A model generated the notes under the pieces. That model saw only the letters and a program-made list of their open reading frames with translations, had not been told where the DNA came from and searched no databases. DNA of 40,788 bases, taken from contig DAOUBD010000032.1 of assembly GCA_034432935.1 (NCBI GenBank), forward strand, positions 1 through 40,788, given 5' to 3'. Position 1 is the first letter of the stretch, and each line of letters begins with the position of its first letter. This DNA is from DAOUAG01 sp034432935 (GTDB lineage Bacteria > Chloroflexota > Dehalococcoidia > SM23-28-2 > RBG-16-64-32). Of this stretch, positions 31,402 to 38,629 are shown one piece after another. The position numbers and the translations under genes were made by a program.

Positions 31402-31492
31402 CCTCTTTTGCTCGTAGTTGCATAAGGAAGGCGAAGGCCTTCCCGCATCACTAGAACGCTTACCTACAGTGAGGGGTTAAGGCCAAAAGAGG
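31402..31492 (-). promoter_or_regulatory. Structured 5' leader able to sequester a ribosome binding site
   Basis: On the minus strand, CCTCTTTTG (31484-31492) can pair over 9 bp with CAAAAGAGG (31402-31410), which contains the ribosome binding site of the repeat-protein gene. Inside are two more stems: TCACT/AGTGA (5 bp) and GGAAGGC/GCCTTCC (31426-31432 with 31437-31443, 7 bp, tetraloop). This three-stem design is typical of translational switches. No known class was matched. Confidence 0.55.
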
Positions 31493-31510
31493 GCGCCGGC
31501 CCCCTGCCCG

Positions 31511-32875
31511 CTACTCTTCCGTGAAGTAGTCAGGGTCCAGCTCCCGGGTGGCCAGACCGAGGTCGACGGCCGCGCGGGCGACGGCGCGGGCCACCGCCGT
31601 GTGCACGGGGCGCCCAAGGGGGCTGGGCAAGAGGCTCCCAGGAGGCGTCACGGCCACTATGGCTTCACTGGCGGCGTGGAAGAGCTCAGCGCTCGCCTTA
31701 CGGGCCCCCGAGTCGAGGAGCCCGCGGCAAGCGCCAGGGTAGCACAAGAGGTTGTTGATGGCCGCGCCGTTTTCCGCTATCCGGGCGCCGGCCCGAATGG
31801 CCTCCGCTGCATCGATCTCAGGGCGGGGGTTGGACAGGGCGAAGACGATCTGACCGCCGCGCACCATAGAGGGTTCGATTAGCCCCGGCTGGCCCGTGGT
31901 GGAGATGACGACATCGCAGGTGGCGCAGATCTCCGCCAAGTCGGAGACAGCGCCGCCCACCTGCGCCCAGCGGCGCAGCGCGTCCGCCGACCTGTCGGCG
32001 CCCAGCACCGGCCGCCCGGTGTACTGCATAACGGTGCGGGCGATGGCCAACCCGGCGGCCCCCAGACCTACCTGGCCGACCCGCACCGAGCTCAGGGACT
32101 TACCAGCCAAGCGGCAGGCGTTGATGAGCGCCGCCAGGACAACAGCCGCCGTGCCGTGCTGGTCGTCGTGGAACACCGGAATGTCCACACTGTCCTGCGC
32201 CCGCGGCTCCACATCGAAGCACTTGGGCGAGGCGATGTCCTCCAACTGGATGACGCCGAAGGAGGGCGAGATGGCGGAGACGGCGGCCACGATATCGTCA
32301 GGGTTTTGGCTGCGCAGGGCGACGGGCACGGCATTGACGCTCACCAGGTGGGCCAGAAGGGCCGCCTTCCCCTCCAGCACTGGCATGGCCGCCCGGGGGC
32401 CGAGATTTCCCAGGCCCAGGACGGCTGAACCATCGCTCACAATGGCCACCGTGTTGGGAATGATGGTGTAGTGATCGGCTAACGAAGGATCTTCGTAGAT
32501 CCGGCGGCACACCTCACCCACCCCCGGCGTGTAGACGCGCCCCAGGTCAGCGAAGGTATCGATGGGGAGCCGCGAGACGACCCGGATCTTTCCTCCAACG
32601 TGCGCTGAGAGCACCTCGTCCCGCAGCTCCAGGACCGTCGTCTCGGGCATGCGTTCCAGCTCCGCCAAGAGGACGTCCATCTCATCCAGGGATTCCATCA
32701 GGAGGTCGATGTCCCGCACCATGTAGGTCCGGCTCTGGTGCACCGTCCGGATATCGCCGACGCTGCCCCCGTGTCGGGCTATCACTCCCAACACGCTGGC
32801 CAGGACGCCCACCTGGTTCACGTTCCTGACCCTCAGCGTGCGGGAGAACTGAGGCCGTTGGGGATCCCGCGCCAC
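31511..32875 (-). CDS. ACT domain-containing NAD(P)-dependent malic enzyme
   Basis: The 454-residue protein starts with an ACT-like regulatory domain (10-85, TLRVRNVNQVGVLASVLGVI) and continues with a malic enzyme. Family motifs are GRVYTPGVGEVCRRI, SDGSAVLGLGNLGPRAAMPV, the catalytic-Lys segment GKAALLAHL, the metal site QLEDIASPKCFDVE, and VFHDDQHGTAAVVLAAL, followed by a Rossmann NAD domain (VGQVGLGAAGLAIA). It converts malate to pyruvate and CO2. The ACT fusion suggests allosteric control by an amino acid or similar ligand. The GTG start overlaps the stop of the upstream universal stress protein gene by 1 base. Confidence 0.92.
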   Translation of the reverse strand: MARDPQRPQFSRTLRVRNVNQVGVLASVLGVIARHGGSVGDIRTVHQSRTYMVRDIDLLMESLDEMDVLLAELERMPETTVLELRDEVLSAHVGGKIRVVSRLPIDTFADLGRVYTPGVGEVCRRIYEDPSLADHYTIIPNTVAIVSDGSAVLGLGNLGPRAAMPVLEGKAALLAHLVSVNAVPVALRSQNPDDIVAAVSAISPSFGVIQLEDIASPKCFDVEPRAQDSVDIPVFHDDQHGTAAVVLAALINACRLAGKSLSSVRVGQVGLGAAGLAIARTVMQYTGRPVLGADRSADALRRWAQVGGAVSDLAEICATCDVVISTTGQPGLIEPSMVRGGQIVFALSNPRPEIDAAEAIRAGARIAENGAAINNLLCYPGACRGLLDSGARKASAELFHAASEAIVAVTPPGSLLPSPLGRPVHTAVARAVARAAVDLGLATRELDPDYFTEE

Positions 32876-33774
32876 TACTTCTTCGGCTCCTTGGGATGCA
32901 CCAGCAGGCAGGGCACCTCCGCCCGCCTGACCACGGCGTCAGCGACGCTGCCCATTATGGCCCGCCCGAGCCCGGACCGCCCATGGGTGCCCAGGGCGAT
33001 GAGGCCAACGCCGGGCTCCTTCGCCGCGCCCAGGATGCCGTCCACCGCCAGGTCGACGCTGACGGCCACCCTCACCTGGCAGCCGCGCGCCCTGACCTCC
33101 TCCGCCACCCGGTGGAGGAACTGCTCGGCCTGGGCCTGGAGGTCCGCGAGCACCTCGCCGGCGTGGGCAGGCAGCACCGTCTCGAAGCCGGGGTAGGCGC
33201 TGAGGGGGGTGATGGCATGGTAGAGGATGATAGAGGCTCCGAAGGCAGCCGCGACCTCTTCCACGAAAGGCAATACGCTCTCGGCCAGCGAGGAGCCATC
33301 CAGAGGCACCAGAACCTTTTCGATGGCGGCGGGCCGGCCGCGCTTGGCCTCCGCCGAAGACCGCACCAAGAACAACGGCCTGTCGCAGCCCTCCAGCACC
33401 TTGGTGGCGACGCTCCCGAACAGCCAGCGCGTCAAGCCAGACCGGCCGTGGGTGCTCATGGCGATGAGGTCGGCGCCCTCCTCAGAGGCCACCTTGAGGA
33501 TGGACTCCGCAGCCGGGCCCTGGAGAACCTTGGTCCGGACCCTCAGTCCCTTGGCTTCGAGGGCCCCGCGCTGGCCGTCTAGGTAGCCTTGGGCGAAGGA
33601 CTCCTCGCGGTCCAGGCTGAAGGTGCTAGCCGTGGCGTCCCAGACCACGATGGGCTGGACGGCGGTGACGAGAAGCACCTCCGCGCCGGAGCGCGATGCC
33701 ATCTCCCGGACGTACGGCAGGACCGACTCCGCAATCTGGGACCCGTCCAACGGTACAAGGATCTTGCCGATCAT
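32875..33774 (-). CDS. Tandem-domain universal stress protein
   Basis: This protein of about 299 residues has two UspA domains. Each begins with KILVPLDGS or KVLVPLDGSSLAESVLPF and ends with the ATP-binding loop, MSTHGRSGLTRWLFGSVA in the first and LGTHGRSGLGRAIMGSVA in the second; both match G-x2-G-x9-G-S. It therefore probably binds ATP. The ATG at 33774 has AGGAGG 6 bases upstream. The gene overlaps the malic enzyme start by one base, so the two are co-expressed. Some Usp proteins bind cyclic nucleotides; nothing here shows that directly. Confidence 0.9.
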   Translation of the reverse strand: MIGKILVPLDGSQIAESVLPYVREMASRSGAEVLLVTAVQPIVVWDATASTFSLDREESFAQGYLDGQRGALEAKGLRVRTKVLQGPAAESILKVASEEGADLIAMSTHGRSGLTRWLFGSVATKVLEGCDRPLFLVRSSAEAKRGRPAAIEKVLVPLDGSSLAESVLPFVEEVAAAFGASIILYHAITPLSAYPGFETVLPAHAGEVLADLQAQAEQFLHRVAEEVRARGCQVRVAVSVDLAVDGILGAAKEPGVGLIALGTHGRSGLGRAIMGSVADAVVRRAEVPCLLVHPKEPKK

Positions 33775-33876
33775 GGGCGGCCTCCTGCGCACTGCGCTGA
33801 AACTTCCCTGCTAGCCTATCGTAAACCCCGGTGGGAGCGCCAATGGAGGGCCGTAGGTCACTCCGGCAGGGGGCCG

Positions 33877-34638
33877 TTAGAGGGTTGCCGCAGGCTCCGG
33901 CATGGCAACGCCCAAGAGCTCCGCCAGCCTCAAAGCGTTGGCCACGGCGTAGCCCTCGGCGTCGTTGTTGAAGTAGACGTATACGTCGTCCACTCCAGCG
34001 CTCAGCGATAGCAGGCGCCGCGCCCAGTCTGCCAGCATCTCGTCCGTGTAGTTCCCGTGGTAGACCAGCACACTGCCGTGAAAACGCATGTAGGCGAAGG
34101 CCGCCGTGGCCGCCAGGGGACACTCGATATTGGCCATATCGTAGGAGCAGAAGGCCACGCCATGCCTTCGGAGCTGGGCCATGGTCTCCTCCGTGAACCA
34201 CGACGTATGCCGGAACTCGAAGGCGCAGGGCAGGCCGCGGGGTAAGAGATCGAGAAACGCTTCCAGCCGCCTTACGTTCTCCTCCGTGCGTTGAAAAGAC
34301 GGCGGGAGCTGGAAGAGGATGGGGCCAAGCTTATCGCGGAGGCGCCCGGCGAGGCGGAGCTGGCGCTCGAGCGGATCCTGGCAATCGAGCAGCCGCTTGA
34401 CATGGGTGATGAAGCGGTGCGCCTTCACTGCGAAACGGAAGCCCTCGGGAACGGTGCGCCTCCACGTATCCCACGTGCTCTCCTTTGGCTCGCGGTAGAA
34501 GCTGGCGTTCAGCTCGACCGTTGGGAAGCGTCCGGCATAGAAGGCCAGCCAGCGGCGAGGGTCAAGGTCATCAGGATAGAAACGCCCGCTCCAGTGAAAG
34601 TAGTGCCAGCCTGAGGTGCCGATCCAGAAACGGCCCAT
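33877..34638 (-). CDS. DUF72 family protein (YecE-like)
   Basis: This 253-residue TIM-barrel-like protein has the DUF72 (PF01904) hallmarks: WIGTSGWHYFHWSGRFYP at the N-terminus, TVELNASFYREPKESTWDTW, FAVKAHRFITHVKRL, GPILFQLPPSF, AFEFRHTSWF and a C-terminal YVYFNNDAEGYAVANALRL. The family is widespread but its activity is not established. It lies 29 bases downstream of the zinc-ribbon gene on the same strand and is likely expressed from the same riboswitch-controlled transcript. Confidence 0.9.
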   Translation of the reverse strand: MGRFWIGTSGWHYFHWSGRFYPDDLDPRRWLAFYAGRFPTVELNASFYREPKESTWDTWRRTVPEGFRFAVKAHRFITHVKRLLDCQDPLERQLRLAGRLRDKLGPILFQLPPSFQRTEENVRRLEAFLDLLPRGLPCAFEFRHTSWFTEETMAQLRRHGVAFCSYDMANIECPLAATAAFAYMRFHGSVLVYHGNYTDEMLADWARRLLSLSAGVDDVYVYFNNDAEGYAVANALRLAELLGVAMPEPAATL

Positions 34639-34667
34639 GGCGGCCTAGCCCATGAGCGCTTCCTGCA

Positions 34668-34901
34668 TCACGCCGCCGGCCTCGGGAAGGATTCTTCGGC
34701 CAGCCCGATGCCGGCCTGGTGGAGCTCAGGCAGCCGGCCGATGCGGCTCATCGGCTCCGTCCGCAGGTTGCACTGTAGACAGATATAGTAGTCGCCCGAG
34801 AAGTCGGAGCGGGCGACCAGATCCCCCAAGCATTGGGGGCACACCTTCAGTAGGGTTGCCAGATCGAGAGTCTTCCGAGCCCGCTGTGGGAGGTAACGCA
34901 T
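34668..34901 (-). CDS. Small zinc-ribbon protein under a c-di-AMP riboswitch
   Basis: The 77-residue protein has two Cys pairs, CPQC (about 20-23) and CLQC (about 41-44), spaced as a zinc ribbon, preceded by a basic helix (MRYLPQRARKTLDLATLLKV). I do not recognise a named family. The start at 34901 is clear: AAGGAGG is placed 6 to 7 bases upstream, and the frame beyond it has no coding look. The notable feature is its long leader, which holds a ydaO-type riboswitch and a sigma-70-like promoter, making this gene the direct target of c-di-AMP control. Confidence 0.72.
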   Translation of the reverse strand: MRYLPQRARKTLDLATLLKVCPQCLGDLVARSDFSGDYYICLQCNLRTEPMSRIGRLPELHQAGIGLAEESFPRPAA

Positions 34902-34903
34902 GG

Positions 34904-34996
34904 CTTTCCTCCTTCCGAATGCGGACCGTCCGCGCCGGGGTGCAGGCGCTAACGTTGGCCAGGCTCGGCGAGCCGGCGCGGGTGGCCATCTCATGT
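34904..34996 (-). promoter_or_regulatory. Probable expression platform of the c-di-AMP riboswitch
   Basis: Between the aptamer and the ATG lie two stem-loops. TGGCCA at 34956-34961 and 34983-34988 can pair around an inner stem GGCTC/GAGCC (34962-34966, 34970-34974), and GCGGA/TCCGC (34921-34933) forms a 5-bp stem close to the ribosome binding site. No U-tract follows, so translation control or Rho-dependent control is more likely than an intrinsic terminator. Confidence 0.45.
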
Positions 34997-35113
34997 GGCC
35001 TACGGGGTTAGCTGCCGGGTTAAGGGCTGAGAGGCGCTACCCTCTCCTGCCAGCGCAGGATTCACCCCAATAAGTGGTTCCCCCGCTCTCCCGGGGCGCC
35101 AGGAGATTCGGCC
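34997..35113 (-). ncRNA. c-di-AMP riboswitch (ydaO/yuaA leader)
   Basis: The minus strand carries the conserved blocks of the ydaO-yuaA aptamer in the correct order: GGCCGAATCTCC at the 5' end, AGCGGGGGAACC (GGGGGAACC at 35076-35084), TTGGGGTGAATC (35059-35070), AGGGTAGC (35036-35043), then CAGCCC, AACCCGGCAGCTAACCCC and GTAGGCC at the 3' end (34997-35029). The two ends can pair as P1 through GGCC. Known members bind c-di-AMP and usually shut off cell-wall hydrolase or potassium transport genes. Here the downstream genes are a zinc ribbon and a DUF72 protein. Confidence 0.9.
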
Positions 35114-35127
35114 GTAACTCACCCTTC

Positions 35128-35156
35128 ATTCAATCACCCGCCGAGAATTTTGTCAA
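35128..35156 (-). promoter_or_regulatory. Sigma-70-like promoter for the riboswitch transcript
   Basis: On the minus strand a perfect -35 box TTGACA (35156-35151) is followed after 17 bases by TTGAAT (35133-35128), a 4-of-6 match to the -10 consensus. Transcription would begin near 35121, just before the aptamer at 35113. The agreement between promoter and aptamer positions supports both. Confidence 0.72.
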
Positions 35157-35292
35157 CGTGGCTCCACTGGGGGCGCCCCAGCGAGTCCTCTGCCGCGGCC
35201 ACCCCGTTGCTAAGCCTCGACGGGGCCTGGGGATGCGTAGACACGCGCCCCGCTCATGCTGAGAGGCCCTCGAAGCACGAGCCGTACAGCGT
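35157..35292. other. Intergenic stretch between divergent promoters
   Basis: This is the centre of the 468-base gene-free region 34902-35369. It holds two small GC-rich inverted repeats, CTGGGG/CCCCAG (35167-35172, 35176-35181) and GCGT/ACGC near 35235-35246. No reading frame with a ribosome binding site, tRNA or repeat family was seen. Confidence 0.4.
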
Positions 35293-35322
35293 TTGACCGC
35301 AGGCGTTGCGCCTCCATATGCT
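35293..35322 (+). promoter_or_regulatory. Putative promoter of the LLM oxidoreductase gene
   Basis: TTGACC (35293-35298) and TATGCT (35317-35322) are separated by 18 bases, upstream of the ATG at 35370. The expected transcript would have a leader of about 40 bases that includes AAAGGAG. Confidence 0.45.
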
Positions 35323-35369
35323 TGCCAGCGGACGCCTGACGCGGCGAGCAGAAAGGAGACAGGCTACCC

Positions 35370-36287
35370 ATGCGCATCGGCATCTTCTTCGGCGGCCCCT
35401 CGGACTTCGACGGGCAGGTCAACGGCATCGTGGCCTACGAAAAGGCGGGGTTCGATAGCGTCTGGTTGGGCACAGTTACGGGCACCGATGCCATGACGGT
35501 CATCGCCGTGGCCGCCCAGAAGACGGAACGTATCGAACTGGGCACATCGATTGTGCAGACCTACACGCGCCACCCGGTGGCCATGGCCATGCAGGCCCTG
35601 ACCACCCAGGCGGCCGCTCGCGGGCGCTTCACCCTCGGCCTGGGGCCATCCCATGCCCCCATGATCGAGAACATGCTCGGCCTCTCCTACGCCCGTCCGG
35701 CGGCCCACGTCCGGGAGTACTTGTCGGTGCTGATACCGCTGCTACGGGTGGGCCGCGTCTCCTTTAACGGCGAATTCTTCAGGGTGAACGCCGGCGTCTC
35801 GGTCCCGGGCGTCCAGCCCCCACCGGTTCTCATCTCCGCCCTGGCCCCGGTCATGCTTCGCATCGCCGGTGAGTTAGCCGACGGCACCATCACCTGGATG
35901 GTGGGGCCCAGGACGCTGGAGAGCCACATCGTGCCACGGATCACCCGGGCCGCCGAAGCCGCTGGCCGGCCCCGCCCTCGCATCGTCGTTGGCCTGCCGG
36001 TGGCCGTGGTGGACGATGTGGCGGCCGCGAGGGAGAAGGCGGCCAGGTCCTTCCAGGTGTACGGGGCGCTGCCCAACTACCGGCGTGTGCTGGACATGGA
36101 AGGAGCCAGTGGGCCAGCCGACGTGGCCATAGTGGGGGACGAGGCCAGTGTGGAGCGCCAACTGCGGGGCCTGGCCTCGGCTGGCGCCACGGACTATATC
36201 GCCGGCATGTTTCCTGTGGGCGACGACCCCAAGGCATCTTTGGCCCGCACCCAAGCCCTCCTGGCCAGCCTAGTCGGCAAAGTATGA
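35370..36287 (+). CDS. LLM-class flavin/F420-dependent oxidoreductase
   Basis: The 305-residue protein has the luciferase-like monooxygenase barrel: MRIGIFFGG at the start, AGFDSVWLGTVTGTDAMTVI, RIELGTSIVQTYTRHPVAMA, a glycine-rich GRFTLGLGPSH, and PPVLISALAPVMLRIAGELADG. The ELGTSIVQTYTRHP motif is typical of members that use F420 (or FMN) as hydride carrier. The substrate is unknown. AAAGGAG lies about 12 bases upstream of the ATG. It is divergent from the riboswitch-controlled genes and convergent with the nitrilase gene. Confidence 0.88.
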   Translation: MRIGIFFGGPSDFDGQVNGIVAYEKAGFDSVWLGTVTGTDAMTVIAVAAQKTERIELGTSIVQTYTRHPVAMAMQALTTQAAARGRFTLGLGPSHAPMIENMLGLSYARPAAHVREYLSVLIPLLRVGRVSFNGEFFRVNAGVSVPGVQPPPVLISALAPVMLRIAGELADGTITWMVGPRTLESHIVPRITRAAEAAGRPRPRIVVGLPVAVVDDVAAAREKAARSFQVYGALPNYRRVLDMEGASGPADVAIVGDEASVERQLRGLASAGATDYIAGMFPVGDDPKASLARTQALLASLVGKV

Positions 36288-36300
36288 GGCAACCCCTTCT

Positions 36301-37305
36301 CTAGGGGCTCGCCGGCGCCTCCACTGTAGCCGCCACTACCTCTTCGCCATCGGGGCGCTGGGCCATGGCCAGGACGCCATCCTCCCAAGAGGCGCCGGGC
36401 CGGCCGGTGTTGACGGCCACGGTAGAGAGGCCCTCGGCCGCAACATCCTCGAAGACGGCGCCAACCAGCATGGCGTTCACGCCGTAGCGAATGTTCTCCC
36501 GCCCCTGGATGATGCTGGGGCAGCCGGTGTTGAGCCAGTTCTCGCCCTCCTTGATCGATGGATCGAAGGGCCAGGGCGCATCCCAAGGATGCTGGTTGTA
36601 GGAGGGCTTGAGGAGAATCTGGACCCCCATCGCATCGCAGTGTTCCACTAGCGTCTCATGGAAGCCGTCCCAGCACACCAGAGTGCCGATCCGCCCCAGC
36701 CGCGTGTCCACCGGCAGGAGCTGGCTTTTCGGGGCGCCATCGAAAACCCGCTCCTCGAAACCTGCCGTCATGTGCACTTTGGAAACCCGGCGCAGACACA
36801 CTCCTTGCGGCGAGAAGAGGTAGGAGGTGTTGTAAACCTTGGTTGCGTCTTCCACGTGCCGCCCGCCCTTGCTGGGCTCCCTCTCGATGGGCGGGAGGGC
36901 GATGCTGCCCGCCGCCACGTAGGCGCCGTACTCCCGCGCCAGGGAAGAAAACGTCCCCACGTACATCGCCTCTGCCTCCAGGGCGGTATCGATGAAGAGC
37001 AAGCGGCGCGCTGCCGCCTCCGGCGTCCTACGGTCGTCGTCGGCCAGACGCGGCAGGTTCTTCATCACGATCTTCATAGCCGCCTGCTCCAGAAGCCTTT
37101 CCTGCCGCAAGTCATCCCAGAAGAAGGGGATGAAGCTCAGGAACATCCCGATCAGCTCTGGGAAGCTGACTAGGGTGGGCAGAGAGAAGTCAGCCTCCTT
37201 GGCGGCCCGCTCCATCAGCGAAGCCATTTTGGCGTGGAACGACCGGTGGTCCCGGTAGTCTGTCAGTTCCGTCCGGGCCTGGACAGCGATAAGGTTCACC
37301 TTCAT
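36301..37305 (-). CDS. Carbon-nitrogen hydrolase (nitrilase superfamily)
   Basis: This 334-residue protein has the nitrilase triad Glu50 (VSFPELIGM), Lys176 (RRVSKVHM) and Cys211 (TLVCWDGFHE), the last being the nucleophile. Members hydrolyse amides or nitriles; the sequence around Cys and the long N-terminal part do not match NAD synthetase or beta-ureidopropionase closely enough to name a substrate. The start ATG overlaps the stop of the upstream glycosidase gene by 4 bases (ATGA), so they are translationally coupled, an unusual pairing. Confidence 0.87.
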   Translation of the reverse strand: MKVNLIAVQARTELTDYRDHRSFHAKMASLMERAAKEADFSLPTLVSFPELIGMFLSFIPFFWDDLRQERLLEQAAMKIVMKNLPRLADDDRRTPEAAARRLLFIDTALEAEAMYVGTFSSLAREYGAYVAAGSIALPPIEREPSKGGRHVEDATKVYNTSYLFSPQGVCLRRVSKVHMTAGFEERVFDGAPKSQLLPVDTRLGRIGTLVCWDGFHETLVEHCDAMGVQILLKPSYNQHPWDAPWPFDPSIKEGENWLNTGCPSIIQGRENIRYGVNAMLVGAVFEDVAAEGLSTVAVNTGRPGASWEDGVLAMAQRPDGEEVVAATVEAPASP

Positions 37306-38573
37306 GCGCCCTTCACCGCCGCTATCATATCGACCACTAGGGTGGACCAGGCGAAGCCCGGCGCCCCGTAGCCCTCGCCCGTGTAAGGGTTGTAGAACTC
37401 GCGGAAACCGTGGGCCTCCACCAACCGGCGCGTCCGGCCTGCTATCTCCTTGGCCTCATCCTTGAAGCCGTGGCGGAGGAGCCCGTGCAAGAGGAACCAG
37501 CTAGTGCTCACCCAGGTCGGCCCGCGCCAGAGGCCCGACTTGCGGGGCGACTGGAAGGACGGGTTGAAGGATGGGTCGTCCGCCGCCACCGTGGGCACAG
37601 GGTAAGGGAGCCAGAACTCACGCTCGTTGGTCAGGTGGTTGCGTACCAAGCGCCGCGCCTCCTCCTTGGGGGTGGCCTCCAGCACCAGCGGGAAGAGACC
37701 AGCCACCGTCTTCACCAATGCCATCCTTTCGTGACGGGAGTAGAGGTCGTAGTAAAGGCCGTCTTCGCCCCGCATCTTGGCCAAGACCGCGGCTGCCCTT
37801 AATCGCGCCCGTGACTCGCACTCAGCCGCCCGGGTCTGGTCTCCCAGCTCGCGCCATAGCCGCCCGAGGGACTCGAGGCCCTGGACGTGCAGACAGTTGA
37901 AGAGGGTATCTTCCACGTTGAAGCGATCGAAGCGGAAGATCCTGGGAAGGTTGTAGGAAAGGAGCCTGTTCCAAAGGTCCAGCCAGCGTACAGCCAGCCA
38001 GGTGCCAGGGGCGTTGGGACGCTGAAAACCAAAGACGATATCGAAGCTAGGCTTGTGGTCCAGGCCCGACTCATAGGGGTGAATGATGGACAGGAGCCCA
38101 TCGCCATCGGGATCGCGGTTGGCCTCCAGCCAGCGGTGGAAACGGTCCACTCGCGGCACGATACGCTCCAGGAAGGCCCTATCGCCGCTGCGCTGGTATA
38201 CGCGTTCGACAGCCTGGGCTAGCACCGGCGGATCCACCAGGCGGCTGTTCACTGGATGCCTGAATGAGGTGCTGTGGAGGTAGAAGCGGTAAGGATACAA
38301 GAGCATGGGCTCCCAGGCGATGCGATGGGGGATCCGCCCGTTCCGCCGCTGCGCCCGGACCAGGGTGAGGAGCTCCTCCTTGGCTTGCCCGACATCGATG
38401 TATGTCCAGACGATGGCGTGCTTGCAGGAGTCCCAGAACCACTGGAAAGGATAGGTAACGTTGGAGGGCACGCAGAACGAATAACGCTTGCCCCCATGCA
38501 CCGCCGACCGGCCTTGGCGCAAGTTGGCCCGTAGCTGCTTCTCGGCGGCAGTCAGGAGTTCCGCATCCGTCAT
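37302..38573 (-). CDS. GH63/GH37-like alpha/alpha-barrel glycosidase
   Basis: From the ATG at 38573 the protein has 423 residues. The pattern is that of (alpha/alpha)6-barrel glycosidases of families GH63 and GH37 and of bacterial mannosylglycerate-type hydrolases: PFQWFWDSCKHAIVW, NSRLVDPPVLAQAVERVY, HPYESGLDHKPSFD, KSGLWRGPTWVSTSWFLLHG and NPYTGEGYGAPGFAWSTLV. The Glu in YTGEGYG is a likely catalytic base. No signal peptide is seen, so it acts inside the cell. The longer reading frame to 38747 would overlap the upstream oxidoreductase gene. A TATAAT lies 7 bases upstream of the ATG. Confidence 0.83.
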   Translation of the reverse strand: MTDAELLTAAEKQLRANLRQGRSAVHGGKRYSFCVPSNVTYPFQWFWDSCKHAIVWTYIDVGQAKEELLTLVRAQRRNGRIPHRIAWEPMLLYPYRFYLHSTSFRHPVNSRLVDPPVLAQAVERVYQRSGDRAFLERIVPRVDRFHRWLEANRDPDGDGLLSIIHPYESGLDHKPSFDIVFGFQRPNAPGTWLAVRWLDLWNRLLSYNLPRIFRFDRFNVEDTLFNCLHVQGLESLGRLWRELGDQTRAAECESRARLRAAAVLAKMRGEDGLYYDLYSRHERMALVKTVAGLFPLVLEATPKEEARRLVRNHLTNEREFWLPYPVPTVAADDPSFNPSFQSPRKSGLWRGPTWVSTSWFLLHGLLRHGFKDEAKEIAGRTRRLVEAHGFREFYNPYTGEGYGAPGFAWSTLVVDMIAAVKGA

Positions 38574-38580
38574 GCTGCCG

Positions 38581-38586
38581 ATTATA
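38581..38586 (-). promoter_or_regulatory. TATAAT -10 box, possible leaderless start
   Basis: A perfect TATAAT on the minus strand ends 7 bases before the glycosidase ATG, so transcription would begin at or next to the start codon. No -35 box or ribosome binding site is visible. This fits a leaderless mRNA. Confidence 0.45.
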
Positions 38587-38629
38587 AGACGACGCGGGCG
38601 CTGGCTGCGATCCGTCGCTGGGCCCGCGC

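Noticed and set aside
34985..35070. TPP riboswitch on the plus strand (CTGAGAG and CCAGCGCAGGA look like thi-box pieces)
   Set aside because: The thi-box blocks are incomplete and in poor spacing, and the minus strand carries the ydaO aptamer blocks in full order with a promoter in front.
35214..35290. tRNA gene in the intergenic region
   Set aside because: Short GC stems are present, but no T-loop GGTTCRA-type sequence, anticodon arm or acceptor pairing could be assembled.
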